Below, piece by piece: positions 15,959-24,623 of a DNA stretch of 64,000 nt (positions are counted from its first letter, which is position 1; every line of letters starts with the position of its first letter). The stretch lies in the NCBI RefSeq assembly GCF_024172165.1, contig NZ_JAMZEB010000002.1, positions 8,096,501-8,160,500 on the forward strand, read 5' to 3'. Source of the DNA: Nonomuraea thailandensis (lineage in GTDB: Bacteria > Actinomycetota > Actinomycetes > Streptosporangiales > Streptosporangiaceae). Below the pieces are notes generated by a model. The model saw only the letters and a program-made list of their open reading frames with translations, was not told the origin of the DNA and ran no database searches. Made by a program: the position numbers and the translations under genes.

Positions 15959-17368
15959 TCAGGCCGGCCGGAAAGAATCCCGCTCAGCCGGCGCCGCGTG
16001 CTTGATCATCAGGTGCCGCGTCACTGAGTACTCCTGCACCGCTTCCTGGCTCATGTCCTTGCCGAACCCGCTGCCCTTCACCCCGCCGTGCGGCGCCTCG
16101 CTGGCGATGGGCAGGTGATCGTTGACCCAGGTCACACCTACGTCGAGCCGATGCGAGACGCGCATGGCCCGCCCCACGTCACGCGACCACACCGAGGAGG
16201 CCAGGCCATATCTAGTGTCGTTGGCCAGCCGCACCGCTTCGTCCTCGCCATCGAATGGGAGCGCTACCAGGACCGGTCCGAACAGCTCTCCCTGCACGAT
16301 CTCGCTGGTCTGTGCGACATCGGTCACAAGGGTGGGCGGGTAGAAAAAGCCGGGGCCCCCAATTGGGGAGCCGCCGTGCAGCACCCGTCCGCCGGCCCCG
16401 GAGACCGCCCGGGAGACGAACCCGTGCACCCGGTCCCGGTGGGCCGAGGAGATCAGCGGGCCGATGTCCGTGGCCGGGTCCCAGGGGTCGCCGACCGAGA
16501 TTTCGGCAAGAGTTGCCCGAAGCGCCTCCACGGCTTCCGCGTAGATCTCGCGGGCGACGTAGACGCGGGTGGCCGCCGTGCAGTCCTGTCCGGTGTTGTA
16601 CGTCGCCCCCATCGCCACCCCGTGGGCCATCTCCGCCAGGTCGGCGTCCTCGAACACCAGCGCCGGCGCCTTCCCGCCGAGTTCGAGGTGGACCCGCTTG
16701 AGCGTGGCCGCCGCGCCGCTCATCACGGCGCGGCCGGTCTCGGTGGAGCCGGTGACGCTCACCATGTCCACGCCGGGGTCGGTGACCAGCGCCTGGCCCG
16801 CCTCGGCGTCGCCGGTGATCGCCTGCACGAGGTTGCCGGGGGCGCCCGCCTTGGCGAACAGCTCGGCCAGCCGCAGCGTCGTACGCGGCGTCTGGGGCGC
16901 GGGCTTGATCACCACGGCGTTGCCCGCGGCCACGGCCGGGCCGACCTTCCAGACGGCCATGACGAACGGGAAGTTCCACGGCGCGATCGACCCCACCACC
17001 CCGACGGGACGGCGCTGCATGACCGAGGTGTAACCGGGGCTGAAGACACCGGCGCCGGTGCCCTCCAGCGAGCGGGCGGCCCCGGCGAAGAAGCGCAGGT
17101 TGTCCACGGCGAACGGCAGCTCGCCGTCCCTGAACACCGCGGCCGGCTTGCCGGTCTCCTCCACTTCGAGCCTGGTCAGCTCTTCGGCGTCGGCCTCCAC
17201 CAGGTCGGCCACGCGCAGCAGCAGCCGCTGGCGCTCGGCGGGCGTGGTCTGCGACCACTCCTCGAAGGCCGCACGGGCGGCCCGGACGGCCGACGCCACG
17301 CCCTCCACCGACGTATCCGGAATTTCGGCACAGGGAAGGCCAGTGGCGGGGTTGATCAGTTCGCGCAT
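15959..17368 (-). CDS. Aldehyde dehydrogenase, aminobutyraldehyde type
   Basis: A 469-aa NAD(P)-dependent aldehyde dehydrogenase. The NAD-binding WNFPF is at residues 131-135, the general-base Glu229 is in ELGGKAPA, and the nucleophile Cys263 is in GQDCTAATR. The GQDCTA variant is the one seen in gamma-aminobutyraldehyde dehydrogenases (PatD/YdcW), which oxidise putrescine-derived aminoaldehydes. It lies 60 bp after the glycosyltransferase on the same strand, and close to a polyamine-type importer. That supports an amino-aldehyde substrate, though the exact one is not shown. Confidence 0.87.
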   Translation of the reverse strand: MRELINPATGLPCAEIPDTSVEGVASAVRAARAAFEEWSQTTPAERQRLLLRVADLVEADAEELTRLEVEETGKPAAVFRDGELPFAVDNLRFFAGAARSLEGTGAGVFSPGYTSVMQRRPVGVVGSIAPWNFPFVMAVWKVGPAVAAGNAVVIKPAPQTPRTTLRLAELFAKAGAPGNLVQAITGDAEAGQALVTDPGVDMVSVTGSTETGRAVMSGAAATLKRVHLELGGKAPALVFEDADLAEMAHGVAMGATYNTGQDCTAATRVYVAREIYAEAVEALRATLAEISVGDPWDPATDIGPLISSAHRDRVHGFVSRAVSGAGGRVLHGGSPIGGPGFFYPPTLVTDVAQTSEIVQGELFGPVLVALPFDGEDEAVRLANDTRYGLASSVWSRDVGRAMRVSHRLDVGVTWVNDHLPIASEAPHGGVKGSGFGKDMSQEAVQEYSVTRHLMIKHAAPAERDSFRPA

Positions 17369-17428
17369 CAGGAAGACTTCATCTTTCAGGGGGTCGTGCT
17401 ACTGACTGTTTGCCTACTGACTGAGTGG

Positions 17429-18700
17429 CTACTGGCCGAGCTGCTCGATCAGGTCGGCGGCCTTGCGCAGGCCGTCACGGCGCCGGATCTCCTCGCCCGC
17501 GGCGGCGAGTCGCGCGCGCAGCTCGGTGTCACCGAGCAGCTTCGCGACCGCCCCCTTGAGTTCCTCGTCGGTGAAGGTGTAGGTCGAGAGCCTGACACCA
17601 TAGCCGAGTTCATCGACCCTCTGGGCGTTGTCGTACTGGTCCCAGAACAGCGGCAGCAGGATCATCGGCTTGCCGAAGTGCAGCGCCTCGGTGGTCGTGT
17701 TGTTGCCGCCATGGGTGATGACCAAGTCACACAGTGGGATGATCTTAGTCTGCGGAACGAACTCCGCGCCCCACATGTTGTCGGCGAGCTTGATCTCCTC
17801 GTGCAGCGGGCCCTTGGAGACGATGTACTGGTGCGGGGTCGTGGCCAGCACGTCGATCACCCGCTGCATCAGCTCCACGTCGGAGGAGCCCAGCGAGCCG
17901 AGCGAGAAGTAGACCAGCGCGCCGTCGTTGCGCTCGAAGGGCAGCGTGAAGTCCTCCTCCGTCTCGCGCACCGAGGAGTCGAGGCGGTGCCACGTCGGGC
18001 CCAGCGGGCGCTCGGCCGTGTAGTCGAGGATCTCGGGGTAGACGTAGAGGTTCAGGTCGCCCTCGTGGATGAAGTCGAGGTCGGGCAGCGGCTCGGTGCC
18101 CTGCTCGACGCACCACTCGTTGAAGGCGGCCCACACCTCGCGGTGGGTGCGCTCGTACTCGGCGCGGAAGGCGTCCCACTCGGAGCGGTCGCCGGCGGGC
18201 AGGCCGGAGAAGACCGGCGGGACGTTCTCGCCGCGCATCTCCAGCGGCTGGCAGGAGACGATGCGGACGAACTTCTTGCCCGCGGTGAGCAGCGCCGGGA
18301 ACGTGATCACGTTGTCCTCGACGATCACGTCCGGGTTCACCCGCTCGATGATGGCCTTGAGCTGCGGCTCGCAGTACTTCGCGCCGTCGATCAGGCTGTC
18401 CCAGATCGGCTTGGTGACGGTCTCCTGCTGCTCCAGCGTGGACTTGCGGTACTCCGGCGCGGTCTCGCGGATGAAGTCCTTCCAGAACTGGCCGGGGTCC
18501 TGCTCCTGCTCCTCCTCGGCGGGCGGGGCCAGGTCGACCAGGTCCTCCTCGAAGCCGAGCGCTTCGAGCTTGCCCTTCCACGACGCCTCGGCGGCGAAGA
18601 CGACACGGTGGCCGCGGCGGCGCAGGATGTCGCCGATGCCGATCGAGTTGTTGGTGGGGCCGTAGGCGCTTTCCGGCATGAACAGGAATGTGAGAGACAT
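17429..18700 (-). CDS. MGT-type (GT1) glycosyltransferase
   Basis: A 423-aa glycosyltransferase of the macrolide/UGT family. The C-terminal donor-binding motif is clear: FVPQTKIIPLCDLVITHGGNN, then TTEALHFGKPMILLPLFWDQ. The N-terminal half (FLFMPESAYGPTNNSIGIGDIL, RRRGHRVVFAAE) binds the acceptor. I take the ATG at 18700, five bases after GGAG, rather than the upstream in-frame start. Such enzymes move a sugar from UDP or dTDP donors to small molecules, often antibiotics. There are no biosynthetic genes nearby, so it may glycosylate and inactivate a toxic compound or build a conjugate handled by the same cluster. Confidence 0.85.
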   Translation of the reverse strand: MSLTFLFMPESAYGPTNNSIGIGDILRRRGHRVVFAAEASWKGKLEALGFEEDLVDLAPPAEEEQEQDPGQFWKDFIRETAPEYRKSTLEQQETVTKPIWDSLIDGAKYCEPQLKAIIERVNPDVIVEDNVITFPALLTAGKKFVRIVSCQPLEMRGENVPPVFSGLPAGDRSEWDAFRAEYERTHREVWAAFNEWCVEQGTEPLPDLDFIHEGDLNLYVYPEILDYTAERPLGPTWHRLDSSVRETEEDFTLPFERNDGALVYFSLGSLGSSDVELMQRVIDVLATTPHQYIVSKGPLHEEIKLADNMWGAEFVPQTKIIPLCDLVITHGGNNTTTEALHFGKPMILLPLFWDQYDNAQRVDELGYGVRLSTYTFTDEELKGAVAKLLGDTELRARLAAAGEEIRRRDGLRKAADLIEQLGQ

Positions 18701-18725
18701 CGCGACTCCGGGGGAACTCGTCAAT

Positions 18726-18741
18726 TTGAAGAGGAATTCAA
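18726..18741. promoter_or_regulatory. TTGAA-N6-TTCAA operator between glycosyltransferase and TetR
   Basis: Inverted repeat TTGAA-GAGGAA-TTCAA (flanked by one more T/A pair) lies in the 110-bp divergent promoter region. The same 16-bp design recurs at 23373-23388 in the potD/kinase promoter region, and with one mismatch at 23698-23713. It is the likely operator of the TetR protein encoded at 18811. Confidence 0.55.
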
Positions 18742-18810
18742 AACGGGATCTAGCGTGAAGGTCAACTTAAGGGCACTATGGTCACGGCTAACTGAACAGC
18801 AGCCAAACGA

Positions 18811-19431
18811 GTGAAGGTGGTGAGGGTGGCTCAGCGCAAAAGCCGCAGCGACCGGCGGCTCGACCTGATCGAGGCCGCACGCAGGGCCATCATCCGCCAT
18901 GGCATCGACGGTGTACAGCTCTCGCACGTCGCCGAGGAGGCTGGCCTGACCTCGGGCGCCGTGCTCTACCACTACCCCGATCTGAGCGAGCTGCTCGTCG
19001 AGGCGCAGCACGCGGGCATGGAACGTTTCTACGAGCAGCGGCTGCGCCAGCTCGCCACGCTCACCGACCCCGTCGAGAAGCTGGTCGTCACGATCAGGTC
19101 GGGCCTGCCGACCGGGCCGCTCGACCCCGACGTACGCCTGCTCAACGAGCTGGGCGGCGCCGCCGGTCGCATCCGCGTGTACGGCGTGCTGCTCACCTCG
19201 CTCTACGACCGGCAGGTCTCGATGTACCAGGCGATCCTGGACACCGGGGCGGCGCTGGGGGTGTTCAGGCTGAGCGCCGGCTCGCTGACGATCGCGCGCA
19301 ACCTGGTGGCCCTGGAGGACGCGTACGGCTACCGCATCACGGCCAGGCACCCCCTGATCGGCCCGGACGAGGCGGCCGAGCTCATCCTGTCCTACGCCCG
19401 CGCCGCCACGGGCAACGACCTGAATCACTGA
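18811..19431 (+). CDS. TetR family regulator of the aldehyde dehydrogenase/pot cluster
   Basis: A 206-aa TetR protein. Its helix-turn-helix is near residues 26-57 (VQLSHVAEEAGLTSGAVLYHY), and the C-terminus resembles the BetI/PuuR-like TetR group. The start is uncertain, because GTG codons at 18811, 18817, 18820 and 18826 are in frame and a GAAGG/GAGG stretch lies among them. It is divergent from the glycosyltransferase and its end overlaps the convergent potA gene by 7 bp. Inverted repeats in two nearby promoter regions suggest that it controls the whole 15959-25579 module. Confidence 0.87.
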   Translation: MKVVRVAQRKSRSDRRLDLIEAARRAIIRHGIDGVQLSHVAEEAGLTSGAVLYHYPDLSELLVEAQHAGMERFYEQRLRQLATLTDPVEKLVVTIRSGLPTGPLDPDVRLLNELGGAAGRIRVYGVLLTSLYDRQVSMYQAILDTGAALGVFRLSAGSLTIARNLVALEDAYGYRITARHPLIGPDEAAELILSYARAATGNDLNH

Positions 19432-20474
19432 TCGTCCGCCATGATGACGGCGTCCTCGGCGTTCCAGCGCACCTTCACCTTGACGCCGGGACGCACGGAG
19501 GCGGCCCCCTGCACGGCCACGAGCACCGGCTTGGAGTGGCCGGGCACGTCCACGGAGACGTGCGAGACGCCGCCGTAGAAGCTCACGTCGAGAACCTCGC
19601 CGGCCAGGCCCCTGGTCGCGGTCCCGTCGGCCAGCTCGATCTTCTCGGGCCGCACCGCGAGCAGCGCCCCGGCGCCGGCCTCCAGCTCCGCCAGCGGGGC
19701 GCCGGCCAGCATGCCGAACTGCTCGCTCTTGATGCCGTCGAGGCCGCTGGCCTCGCCGCGGAAGAGGTTGTTCGCCCCGACGAAGTCGGCCACGAACGGC
19801 GAGCGCGGCCGCTCGTACAACGAGATCGGCTCGTCCACCTGGCGTACGGAGCCGCTGTCGAAGACCGCGATCCGGTCGGCCAGCGACATGGCCTCCTCCT
19901 GGTCGTGCGTGACGACCACGAACGTGATGCCCACCTCGTTCTGCAGCCGCTTGAGCTCGAGCTGCATGTCGGCGCGGACCTTCTTGTCCAGGGCCGACAG
20001 CGGCTCGTCGAGCAGCAGCAGCCGGGGCCGCTTGACGATGGAACGCGCCAGCGCCACCCGCTGCCGCTGGCCGCCCGAGAGCTGGGCGGGCCTGCGGGAG
20101 GCGTGCGCGGACAACCCGACCGTCTCCAGCACCTCGCCCACGCGCTGCTTGATCTCCTGGCGGGGCAGCCGCTCGCGCTCCAGGCCGTAGGCCACGTTCT
20201 TGGCCACGGTCATGTGCGGGAACAGGGCGTAGGACTGGAACATGAGGCTGATCGGCCGCCGGTTCGGCGGCCGGGACAGCAGGTCCTCGCCGTCGAGCGT
20301 GACCTTGCCCTGGTCCGGCGTCTCGAACCCGGCGATGATGCGCAGCAGTGTGGTCTTGCCGCAGCCGGAGGGGCCGAGCAGGGCGAAGAACTCGCCCTGG
20401 CCGATCTCCAGCGAGACGTCGTCGAGCGCGGTGACGTCCCCGAACCTGCGGGAGATCCCGTCAATTCTGAGCAC
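19425..20474 (-). CDS. potA: Polyamine-type ABC importer ATPase (PotA-like)
   Basis: A 349-aa ATPase. Walker A GPSGCGKTT is at residues 34-42, signature LSGGQRQRVALARSIV near 135, Walker B LLLLDEPLSALD, H-loop VTHDQEEAMSLADR, and a C-terminal TOBE domain (LLAVRPEKIEL, then a regulatory beta barrel). This layout fits PotA/FbpC/MalK-type importers. It is last of four genes potD-potB-potC-potA and overlaps potC by 14 nt. The gene symbol reflects family, not a proven polyamine substrate. Confidence 0.88.
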   Translation of the reverse strand: MLRIDGISRRFGDVTALDDVSLEIGQGEFFALLGPSGCGKTTLLRIIAGFETPDQGKVTLDGEDLLSRPPNRRPISLMFQSYALFPHMTVAKNVAYGLERERLPRQEIKQRVGEVLETVGLSAHASRRPAQLSGGQRQRVALARSIVKRPRLLLLDEPLSALDKKVRADMQLELKRLQNEVGITFVVVTHDQEEAMSLADRIAVFDSGSVRQVDEPISLYERPRSPFVADFVGANNLFRGEASGLDGIKSEQFGMLAGAPLAELEAGAGALLAVRPEKIELADGTATRGLAGEVLDVSFYGGVSHVSVDVPGHSKPVLVAVQGAASVRPGVKVKVRWNAEDAVIMADDQ

Positions 20475-21240
20475 GCGTCTCCCCGATCTTGGTCAGGCGC
20501 TGCCCGGCGATCACCGCCGTGAAGCTCACGAGGAGCAGGATCGCGGCCAGCGCATTGATCTTCGGGGTGACCCCGAAACGGATCATTGAGTAGATGACGA
20601 TCGGCAGCGTCTGGTCGTTGTTGCCGATCGTGAAGAACGCGATCACGAACTCGTCCAGCGACAGCGTGAACGCCAGCATCGCCCCGGCCACGATGCCCGG
20701 CATCAGCTGCGGCAGCGTGACCTTCATGAAGGTCGTCACCGGCCCCGCGCCCAGGTCGCGCGACGCCTCCTCCAGCGAGGTGTCGGCGCCGGTCAGCCGG
20801 GTGCGCACCACCGCCGCGACGAACGCCATCGCGAACAAGCCGTGGGCCAGCACCACAGAGTACAGGCCGAGCGTGAGCTGGATGGTCCCGTAGAAGACCA
20901 GCAGCCCGATGGCCAGCACCAGGTCGGGCAGCACGGCCGGCATCAGCGTCAGCGCGTCCATGACCTTGGACTTGGTGTACCGGGCCAGGCCGACGGCCAT
21001 CATCGTGCCGAGCACGGTGGCGATCACGGTGGAGCCGGTGGCCACGATCAGCGTGTTGACCAGGCCGTCCCTGATCCGCTCGTCCTCGGCCAGCACGCCG
21101 TACCACTTGAGGCTGAAGCCGTCGAAGCTGTACGCCGACTCGCCGGAGTTGAACGACATGACGACGAGCACGACGATCGGCAGGTACAGGAAGACGTACG
21201 TGAGCCAGAACGGCACGTACAGCAGCTTCGGTCTACGCAC
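20461..21240 (-). CDS. potC: Polyamine-type ABC importer permease (PotC-like)
   Basis: A 259-aa permease with six membrane segments, beginning with LLYVPFWLTYVFLYLPIVVLVV, and the PotC-typical SFNSG and FSLKWYGVL after helix 1. The EAA loop is SRDLGAGPVTTFMKVTLPQL near residues 150-170. The GTG start at 21240 overlaps the potB stop by 8 nt. It pairs with PotB to form the channel. Confidence 0.88.
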   Translation of the reverse strand: MRRPKLLYVPFWLTYVFLYLPIVVLVVMSFNSGESAYSFDGFSLKWYGVLAEDERIRDGLVNTLIVATGSTVIATVLGTMMAVGLARYTKSKVMDALTLMPAVLPDLVLAIGLLVFYGTIQLTLGLYSVVLAHGLFAMAFVAAVVRTRLTGADTSLEEASRDLGAGPVTTFMKVTLPQLMPGIVAGAMLAFTLSLDEFVIAFFTIGNNDQTLPIVIYSMIRFGVTPKINALAAILLLVSFTAVIAGQRLTKIGETRAQN

Positions 21241-22099
21241 GGCGCGCCGCCCAGGCCTGCACGATGAGCAGCACGACCAGCACCGCGATGAGCGCCAGCG
21301 ACAGCGTGGCCCCGAAGGGCCAGTCGCGCGCCGACAGGAACTGGTTCCTGATCAGGTTGCCCACCATGATCGACTTGTTGCCGCCCAGCATCTCGGGGAT
21401 GACGAAGTTGCCGAAGCTCGGCACGAACACGAACAGGCTCCCGGTCAGCACGCCCGGCACCGTCAGCGGCAGCGTGACCTTGCGGAACGTGGTGAACCCC
21501 GACGCCCCCAGGTTGGCCGACGCCTCACGCAGCTGCGGGTCGAGCTTCTCGATCGCCGCGTACAGCGGCAGCACCATCAGCGGCAGGTACGAGTACAGCA
21601 GCCCGGCCACGATCGTGCCCTGGTTGTAGAGCAGCTCGTACGGCCCCAGCCCGATCTTGGCCAGCGCCGAGTTCACCAGCCCCGGCCCGCTGAGCAGGAT
21701 CGTCCAGGCGTAGACCCGGATGATGAAGTTCGTCCAGAACGGCAGCACGACCGCCACCAGTGCCAGCGTCTTCCACTTCTTCGGCAGCTGCGCGATCAGG
21801 TAGGCCGTCGGGTAGCCGACGAGCAGCGCGATCAGCGTCGTGAGCGCCGCGATCTTCAGCGAGTCGCCCAGCACGCTGAGATAGAGCGGGTCGAACAGCC
21901 GCTCGAAGTTCTCGGTGGTGAACTCGTACACCACCCCGCCGAAGCGGCCGCGCTGGAAGACGGTGTAGCTGAACACCAGTGCCAGCGGCACCAGCATGAG
22001 CACGACCAGGTACGCGAGCCCTGGCGACAGGAAAACGAACGCGCCCAGCCAGCGCCCGCGCGAGCGGGACACTGGCTGGGTCTTGACTTCGGACTTCAC
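21233..22099 (-). CDS. potB: Polyamine-type ABC importer permease (PotB-like)
   Basis: A 288-aa permease with about six membrane segments, starting near residue 17 (LGAFVFLSPGLAYLVVLMLVP). The EAA loop SANLGASGFTTFRKVTLPL lies near residues 190-210. Sequence such as ENFERLF after the first periplasmic loop is typical of PotB/PotH. It lies 10 bp after potD and overlaps potC. Confidence 0.88.
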   Translation of the reverse strand: MKSEVKTQPVSRSRGRWLGAFVFLSPGLAYLVVLMLVPLALVFSYTVFQRGRFGGVVYEFTTENFERLFDPLYLSVLGDSLKIAALTTLIALLVGYPTAYLIAQLPKKWKTLALVAVVLPFWTNFIIRVYAWTILLSGPGLVNSALAKIGLGPYELLYNQGTIVAGLLYSYLPLMVLPLYAAIEKLDPQLREASANLGASGFTTFRKVTLPLTVPGVLTGSLFVFVPSFGNFVIPEMLGGNKSIMVGNLIRNQFLSARDWPFGATLSLALIAVLVVLLIVQAWAARRA

Positions 22100-22109
22100 T
22101 GCGAAAGGC

Positions 22110-23228
22110 TCAGCTGGCCGTGACGTCCTGCTGGAGCCGGCTGTACTTCGTCGACGCCTGGCCCAGGTCGATGGCCGCCTCGCCGTTGAGCAGCTCGGCC
22201 GGCGTGATGCCGAGCAGCGAGCCCTTGGCGATCGTCACCTTCTCCATGGCGGCCTTGTTCGGCACCTTGTAGTTGATGTTCTCGGCGGCCCAGGAGTGGA
22301 TCTCGGGGCTGAGGATGTAGTTGAGCAGGGCGTGCGCGGCCTCCTTGTTCTTGGAGGACTTCATGATCACCATGGTGTCCACCCAGAGGTCGCTGCCCTC
22401 CTTCGGCACCGCGAACTTGATGTTGCCCTTGGGGTCGGTGGTCGGGCACCAGCCGTCCCACGCCTCGGCCATCACGGCCTCGCCGGAGATGAGCCGGTCA
22501 CCGAAGGTGGTGTCGTCGTAGCGCAGCAGGTGCTGCTTCTGCGACATGAGCAGCTCCTTGGCCTTCTCGAGCTCCTCGTCCTTGTCGGTGTTGATCGAGT
22601 AGCCGAGCGACTTGAGCGCGGGCAGGGCCAGCCAGCGCTCGGTGGCGAGCATGGTGACCTTCTTGTCGGCCCAGGCCGGCGGCTTCAGCAGATCGTTCCA
22701 ACTGGTGGGCTCGTTCTTCACCAGGTCGCTGCGATAGCAGATGCCCGTCGTGCCCCAGGTGTAGGGCACGGAGTACTTGTTGCCCTTGTCGTAGGACAGC
22801 TGGGTGGCCTCGGGGTAGAGGTTGGCCAGGTTGGGGATGAGCTCGTGGTGGATCGGCTCCAGCAGGCCCTGCTCGTTGAGCGCCTGGGCGTACTGGCCCG
22901 ACACGAACGCCACGTCGATACCGCTGTCACCGGGCGCGGTGAGCTTGGTCATCGCCGTCTCGTTGGTGTCGTGCGTCTGGATCTGCACGTCCTTGATCTT
23001 GAGCTCGGCCTTCGCCTTCTCGGGAAGCTCCTTGGGCGTGTAACCGTCCCAGACGGTGATGTCCAAGGTCTGCTGCGACAGGTCCGCGTTGGGCTTGAGC
23101 TGGTCGGCCGCCGCCGGCGCCGCCTCATCTGTGCTTGACGACCCACCCCCGCACGCCGCGACGGCAAGCGCGAGTCCGGCCGCCGCGGCGGCGGCCGGGA
23201 GACGACGGGTGAACCGGGTACGGGACAC
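22110..23228 (-). CDS. potD: Polyamine-type ABC substrate-binding lipoprotein (PotD-like)
   Basis: A 372-aa lipoprotein. A basic N-terminus and an Ala-rich hydrophobic stretch lead to lipobox AVAAC, with Cys26 as lipid site, then a Gly/Ser linker. The mature domain has PotD-like segments (LDITVWDGYTPKELPEKAK near residue 53, VPYTWGTTGICYRSD near 168, VMAEAWDGWCP). The GTG at 23228 is preceded by AAGGAG. PotD relatives bind spermidine or putrescine, but the family also takes other cationic or amino compounds. The co-regulated sugar kinase and SIS gene raise the possibility of an amino-sugar ligand. Confidence 0.88.
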   Translation of the reverse strand: MSRTRFTRRLPAAAAAAGLALAVAACGGGSSSTDEAAPAAADQLKPNADLSQQTLDITVWDGYTPKELPEKAKAELKIKDVQIQTHDTNETAMTKLTAPGDSGIDVAFVSGQYAQALNEQGLLEPIHHELIPNLANLYPEATQLSYDKGNKYSVPYTWGTTGICYRSDLVKNEPTSWNDLLKPPAWADKKVTMLATERWLALPALKSLGYSINTDKDEELEKAKELLMSQKQHLLRYDDTTFGDRLISGEAVMAEAWDGWCPTTDPKGNIKFAVPKEGSDLWVDTMVIMKSSKNKEAAHALLNYILSPEIHSWAAENINYKVPNKAAMEKVTIAKGSLLGITPAELLNGEAAIDLGQASTKYSRLQQDVTAS

Positions 23229-23339
23229 GGCCGCTACTCCTTCTGAAATTTGGCTGTTTGAGGGGTCGCGCGACCTTACCGGACACAGCGGACCAGACCA
23301 GGAGTGTTGCAGCAGAAATCAACATGAGCAAGACTTTTG

Positions 23340-24623
23340 ATGACATTGCTACCTGGAAGTTTGGTCCACCTGTTGAATTGGGATTCAATAAGTCGTCGCT
23401 TGATCTCTCTCGGTGAGAGGCCCCTCACCGCACGAGATCGAGGGTTCACAGCCGCGCTTCTGGCGCGGTTGGCGGACGACGTGCCGCCGCCCTTCGCCGT
23501 ACGACGCTTCCGCGCGCTGCCCACCTTCTCGCACGGCCCTGGAGATCTCCACACTGGGGCCCCAGGTGAACGGGATTTCGGATCGCACGTCGACCAGACG
23601 AACTACTCGGTGGTGGTCGGCGAGAGCGTCGTGGTCAAGTGGCTCACCCCGCCCGTCCCGCTTCCCCATCCCACCCCGGAGATCTTCGCGCACCTCGTTG
23701 ATTCAGGATTCAACGACACAGCGCCGCCTTACGCGGCCCTGACAGGCGTGTTGGAGGGCCGCGAGCACCTCCTCGCCTTGATCACGGGCTATCTGCCGGA
23801 GGCCAGGGACGGCTGGGAGTGGTGCGTGGACGAGGCCGTGGCCGGCTCCTCCTCCTTCGCGGCGGAGCTCGGCCGCCTCGCCGCCGACCTTCACCTCGCC
23901 CTGGCCACCTTCCCTGCCGCGAGCCCTCCCGTGAGCCCCGTCGCAAGCCCCGCCGCAAGCCCCGCCGCGAGCCCCGCCGCGAGCCCCGCCGCGAGCCCCG
24001 CCGCGAGCCCCGCCGCGAGCCCCGTCGTGAGCGCGGCCGGCGGTGCGGCGGCCCGGGCGTACGGGGCGCTGGCCGAGGCGCTGGCGCTGACCGGCGGCGA
24101 CGACGGCGAGTGGCTGGCCGCCAGGGCGGACACCATGCGCCAGGAGCTGGCGCCCCTGGAGAACGGCATCGCCACTCCCCTGATCCGGATCCACGGCGAC
24201 CTCCACGTGGGCCAGATCCTCCGGTGGCGGCACGGCTACGCCGTCATCGACTTCGACGGCAACCCCACGGTCGCCGACGCCGACCTCCGCCAGCCGGCGG
24301 CCCGTGACGTCGCCCAGCTCACCACCAGCCTCGACCACGTCGCCCAGGTGGCGATCAGGAGGAGGGGCACCCCGCCGGCCCACGCCGCCCAATGGGCGAC
24401 AATGGCCCGTCAAGCCTTCCTGGCCGCGTACAGGTCGCGCCTGGCAGCCGGGAACAGACCGGACCTGCTGGACGAGACCCTGATCCGCCCGTTCGAGGTG
24501 GAGCAGGAGTGCCGCGAGCTGATCTACGCCGCCCGCCACCTGCCCCGGTGGCGCTACGCCCCCATGGGCGTGCTGCGCACCTGGTACGGAGAAGACGAAC
24601 CTCGCAAGGAGAACAACGCGTGA
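23340..24623 (+). CDS. Maltokinase-fold sugar kinase (glucosamine-kinase-like)
   Basis: Up to 427 aa, aminoglycoside-phosphotransferase/maltokinase fold. The catalytic loop reads HGDLHVGQIL, with Gln where many relatives have Asn, followed by the metal-binding VIDFDGNP. This matches maltokinase and actinobacterial glucosamine kinases. An N-terminal cap precedes the lobe (NYSVVVGESVVVKW). Codons before about 23400 have low GC at third positions and contain the operator, so translation may begin at TTG 23400 or later. A low-complexity (AASP)n insert lies mid-protein. The stop overlaps the SIS gene by GTGA, which supports phosphorylation of an amino sugar that the SIS protein then handles. Confidence 0.75.
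   Translation: MTLLPGSLVHLLNWDSISRRLISLGERPLTARDRGFTAALLARLADDVPPPFAVRRFRALPTFSHGPGDLHTGAPGERDFGSHVDQTNYSVVVGESVVVKWLTPPVPLPHPTPEIFAHLVDSGFNDTAPPYAALTGVLEGREHLLALITGYLPEARDGWEWCVDEAVAGSSSFAAELGRLAADLHLALATFPAASPPVSPVASPAASPAASPAASPAASPAASPAASPVVSAAGGAAARAYGALAEALALTGGDDGEWLAARADTMRQELAPLENGIATPLIRIHGDLHVGQILRWRHGYAVIDFDGNPTVADADLRQPAARDVAQLTTSLDHVAQVAIRRRGTPPAHAAQWATMARQAFLAAYRSRLAAGNRPDLLDETLIRPFEVEQECRELIYAARHLPRWRYAPMGVLRTWYGEDEPRKENNA
23373..23388. promoter_or_regulatory. TTGAA-N6-TTCAA operator between potD and kinase
   Basis: Inverted repeat TTGAA-TTGGGA-TTCAA, the same design as at 18726-18741. It lies in a clearly AT-rich stretch (about 23285-23400) that looks non-coding, about 145 bp upstream of potD. 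A weaker copy with one mismatch is at 23698-23713, inside the kinase gene. Confidence 0.5.
23912..24023 (+). repeat. 12-bp tandem repeat inside the kinase gene
   Basis: About nine units of a 12-bp repeat (consensus GCCGCGAGCCCC) encode (Ala-Ala-Ser-Pro)n. The reading frame is kept, and units at the ends are degenerate. It probably forms a flexible surface loop between the cap and the C-terminal lobe, and could vary in copy number between strains. Confidence 0.85.

Noticed and set aside
16088-18814. A 908-aa open frame antisense to the aldehyde dehydrogenase and glycosyltransferase genes
   Set aside because: Spans two real genes on the opposite strand and shows only GC-driven composition.
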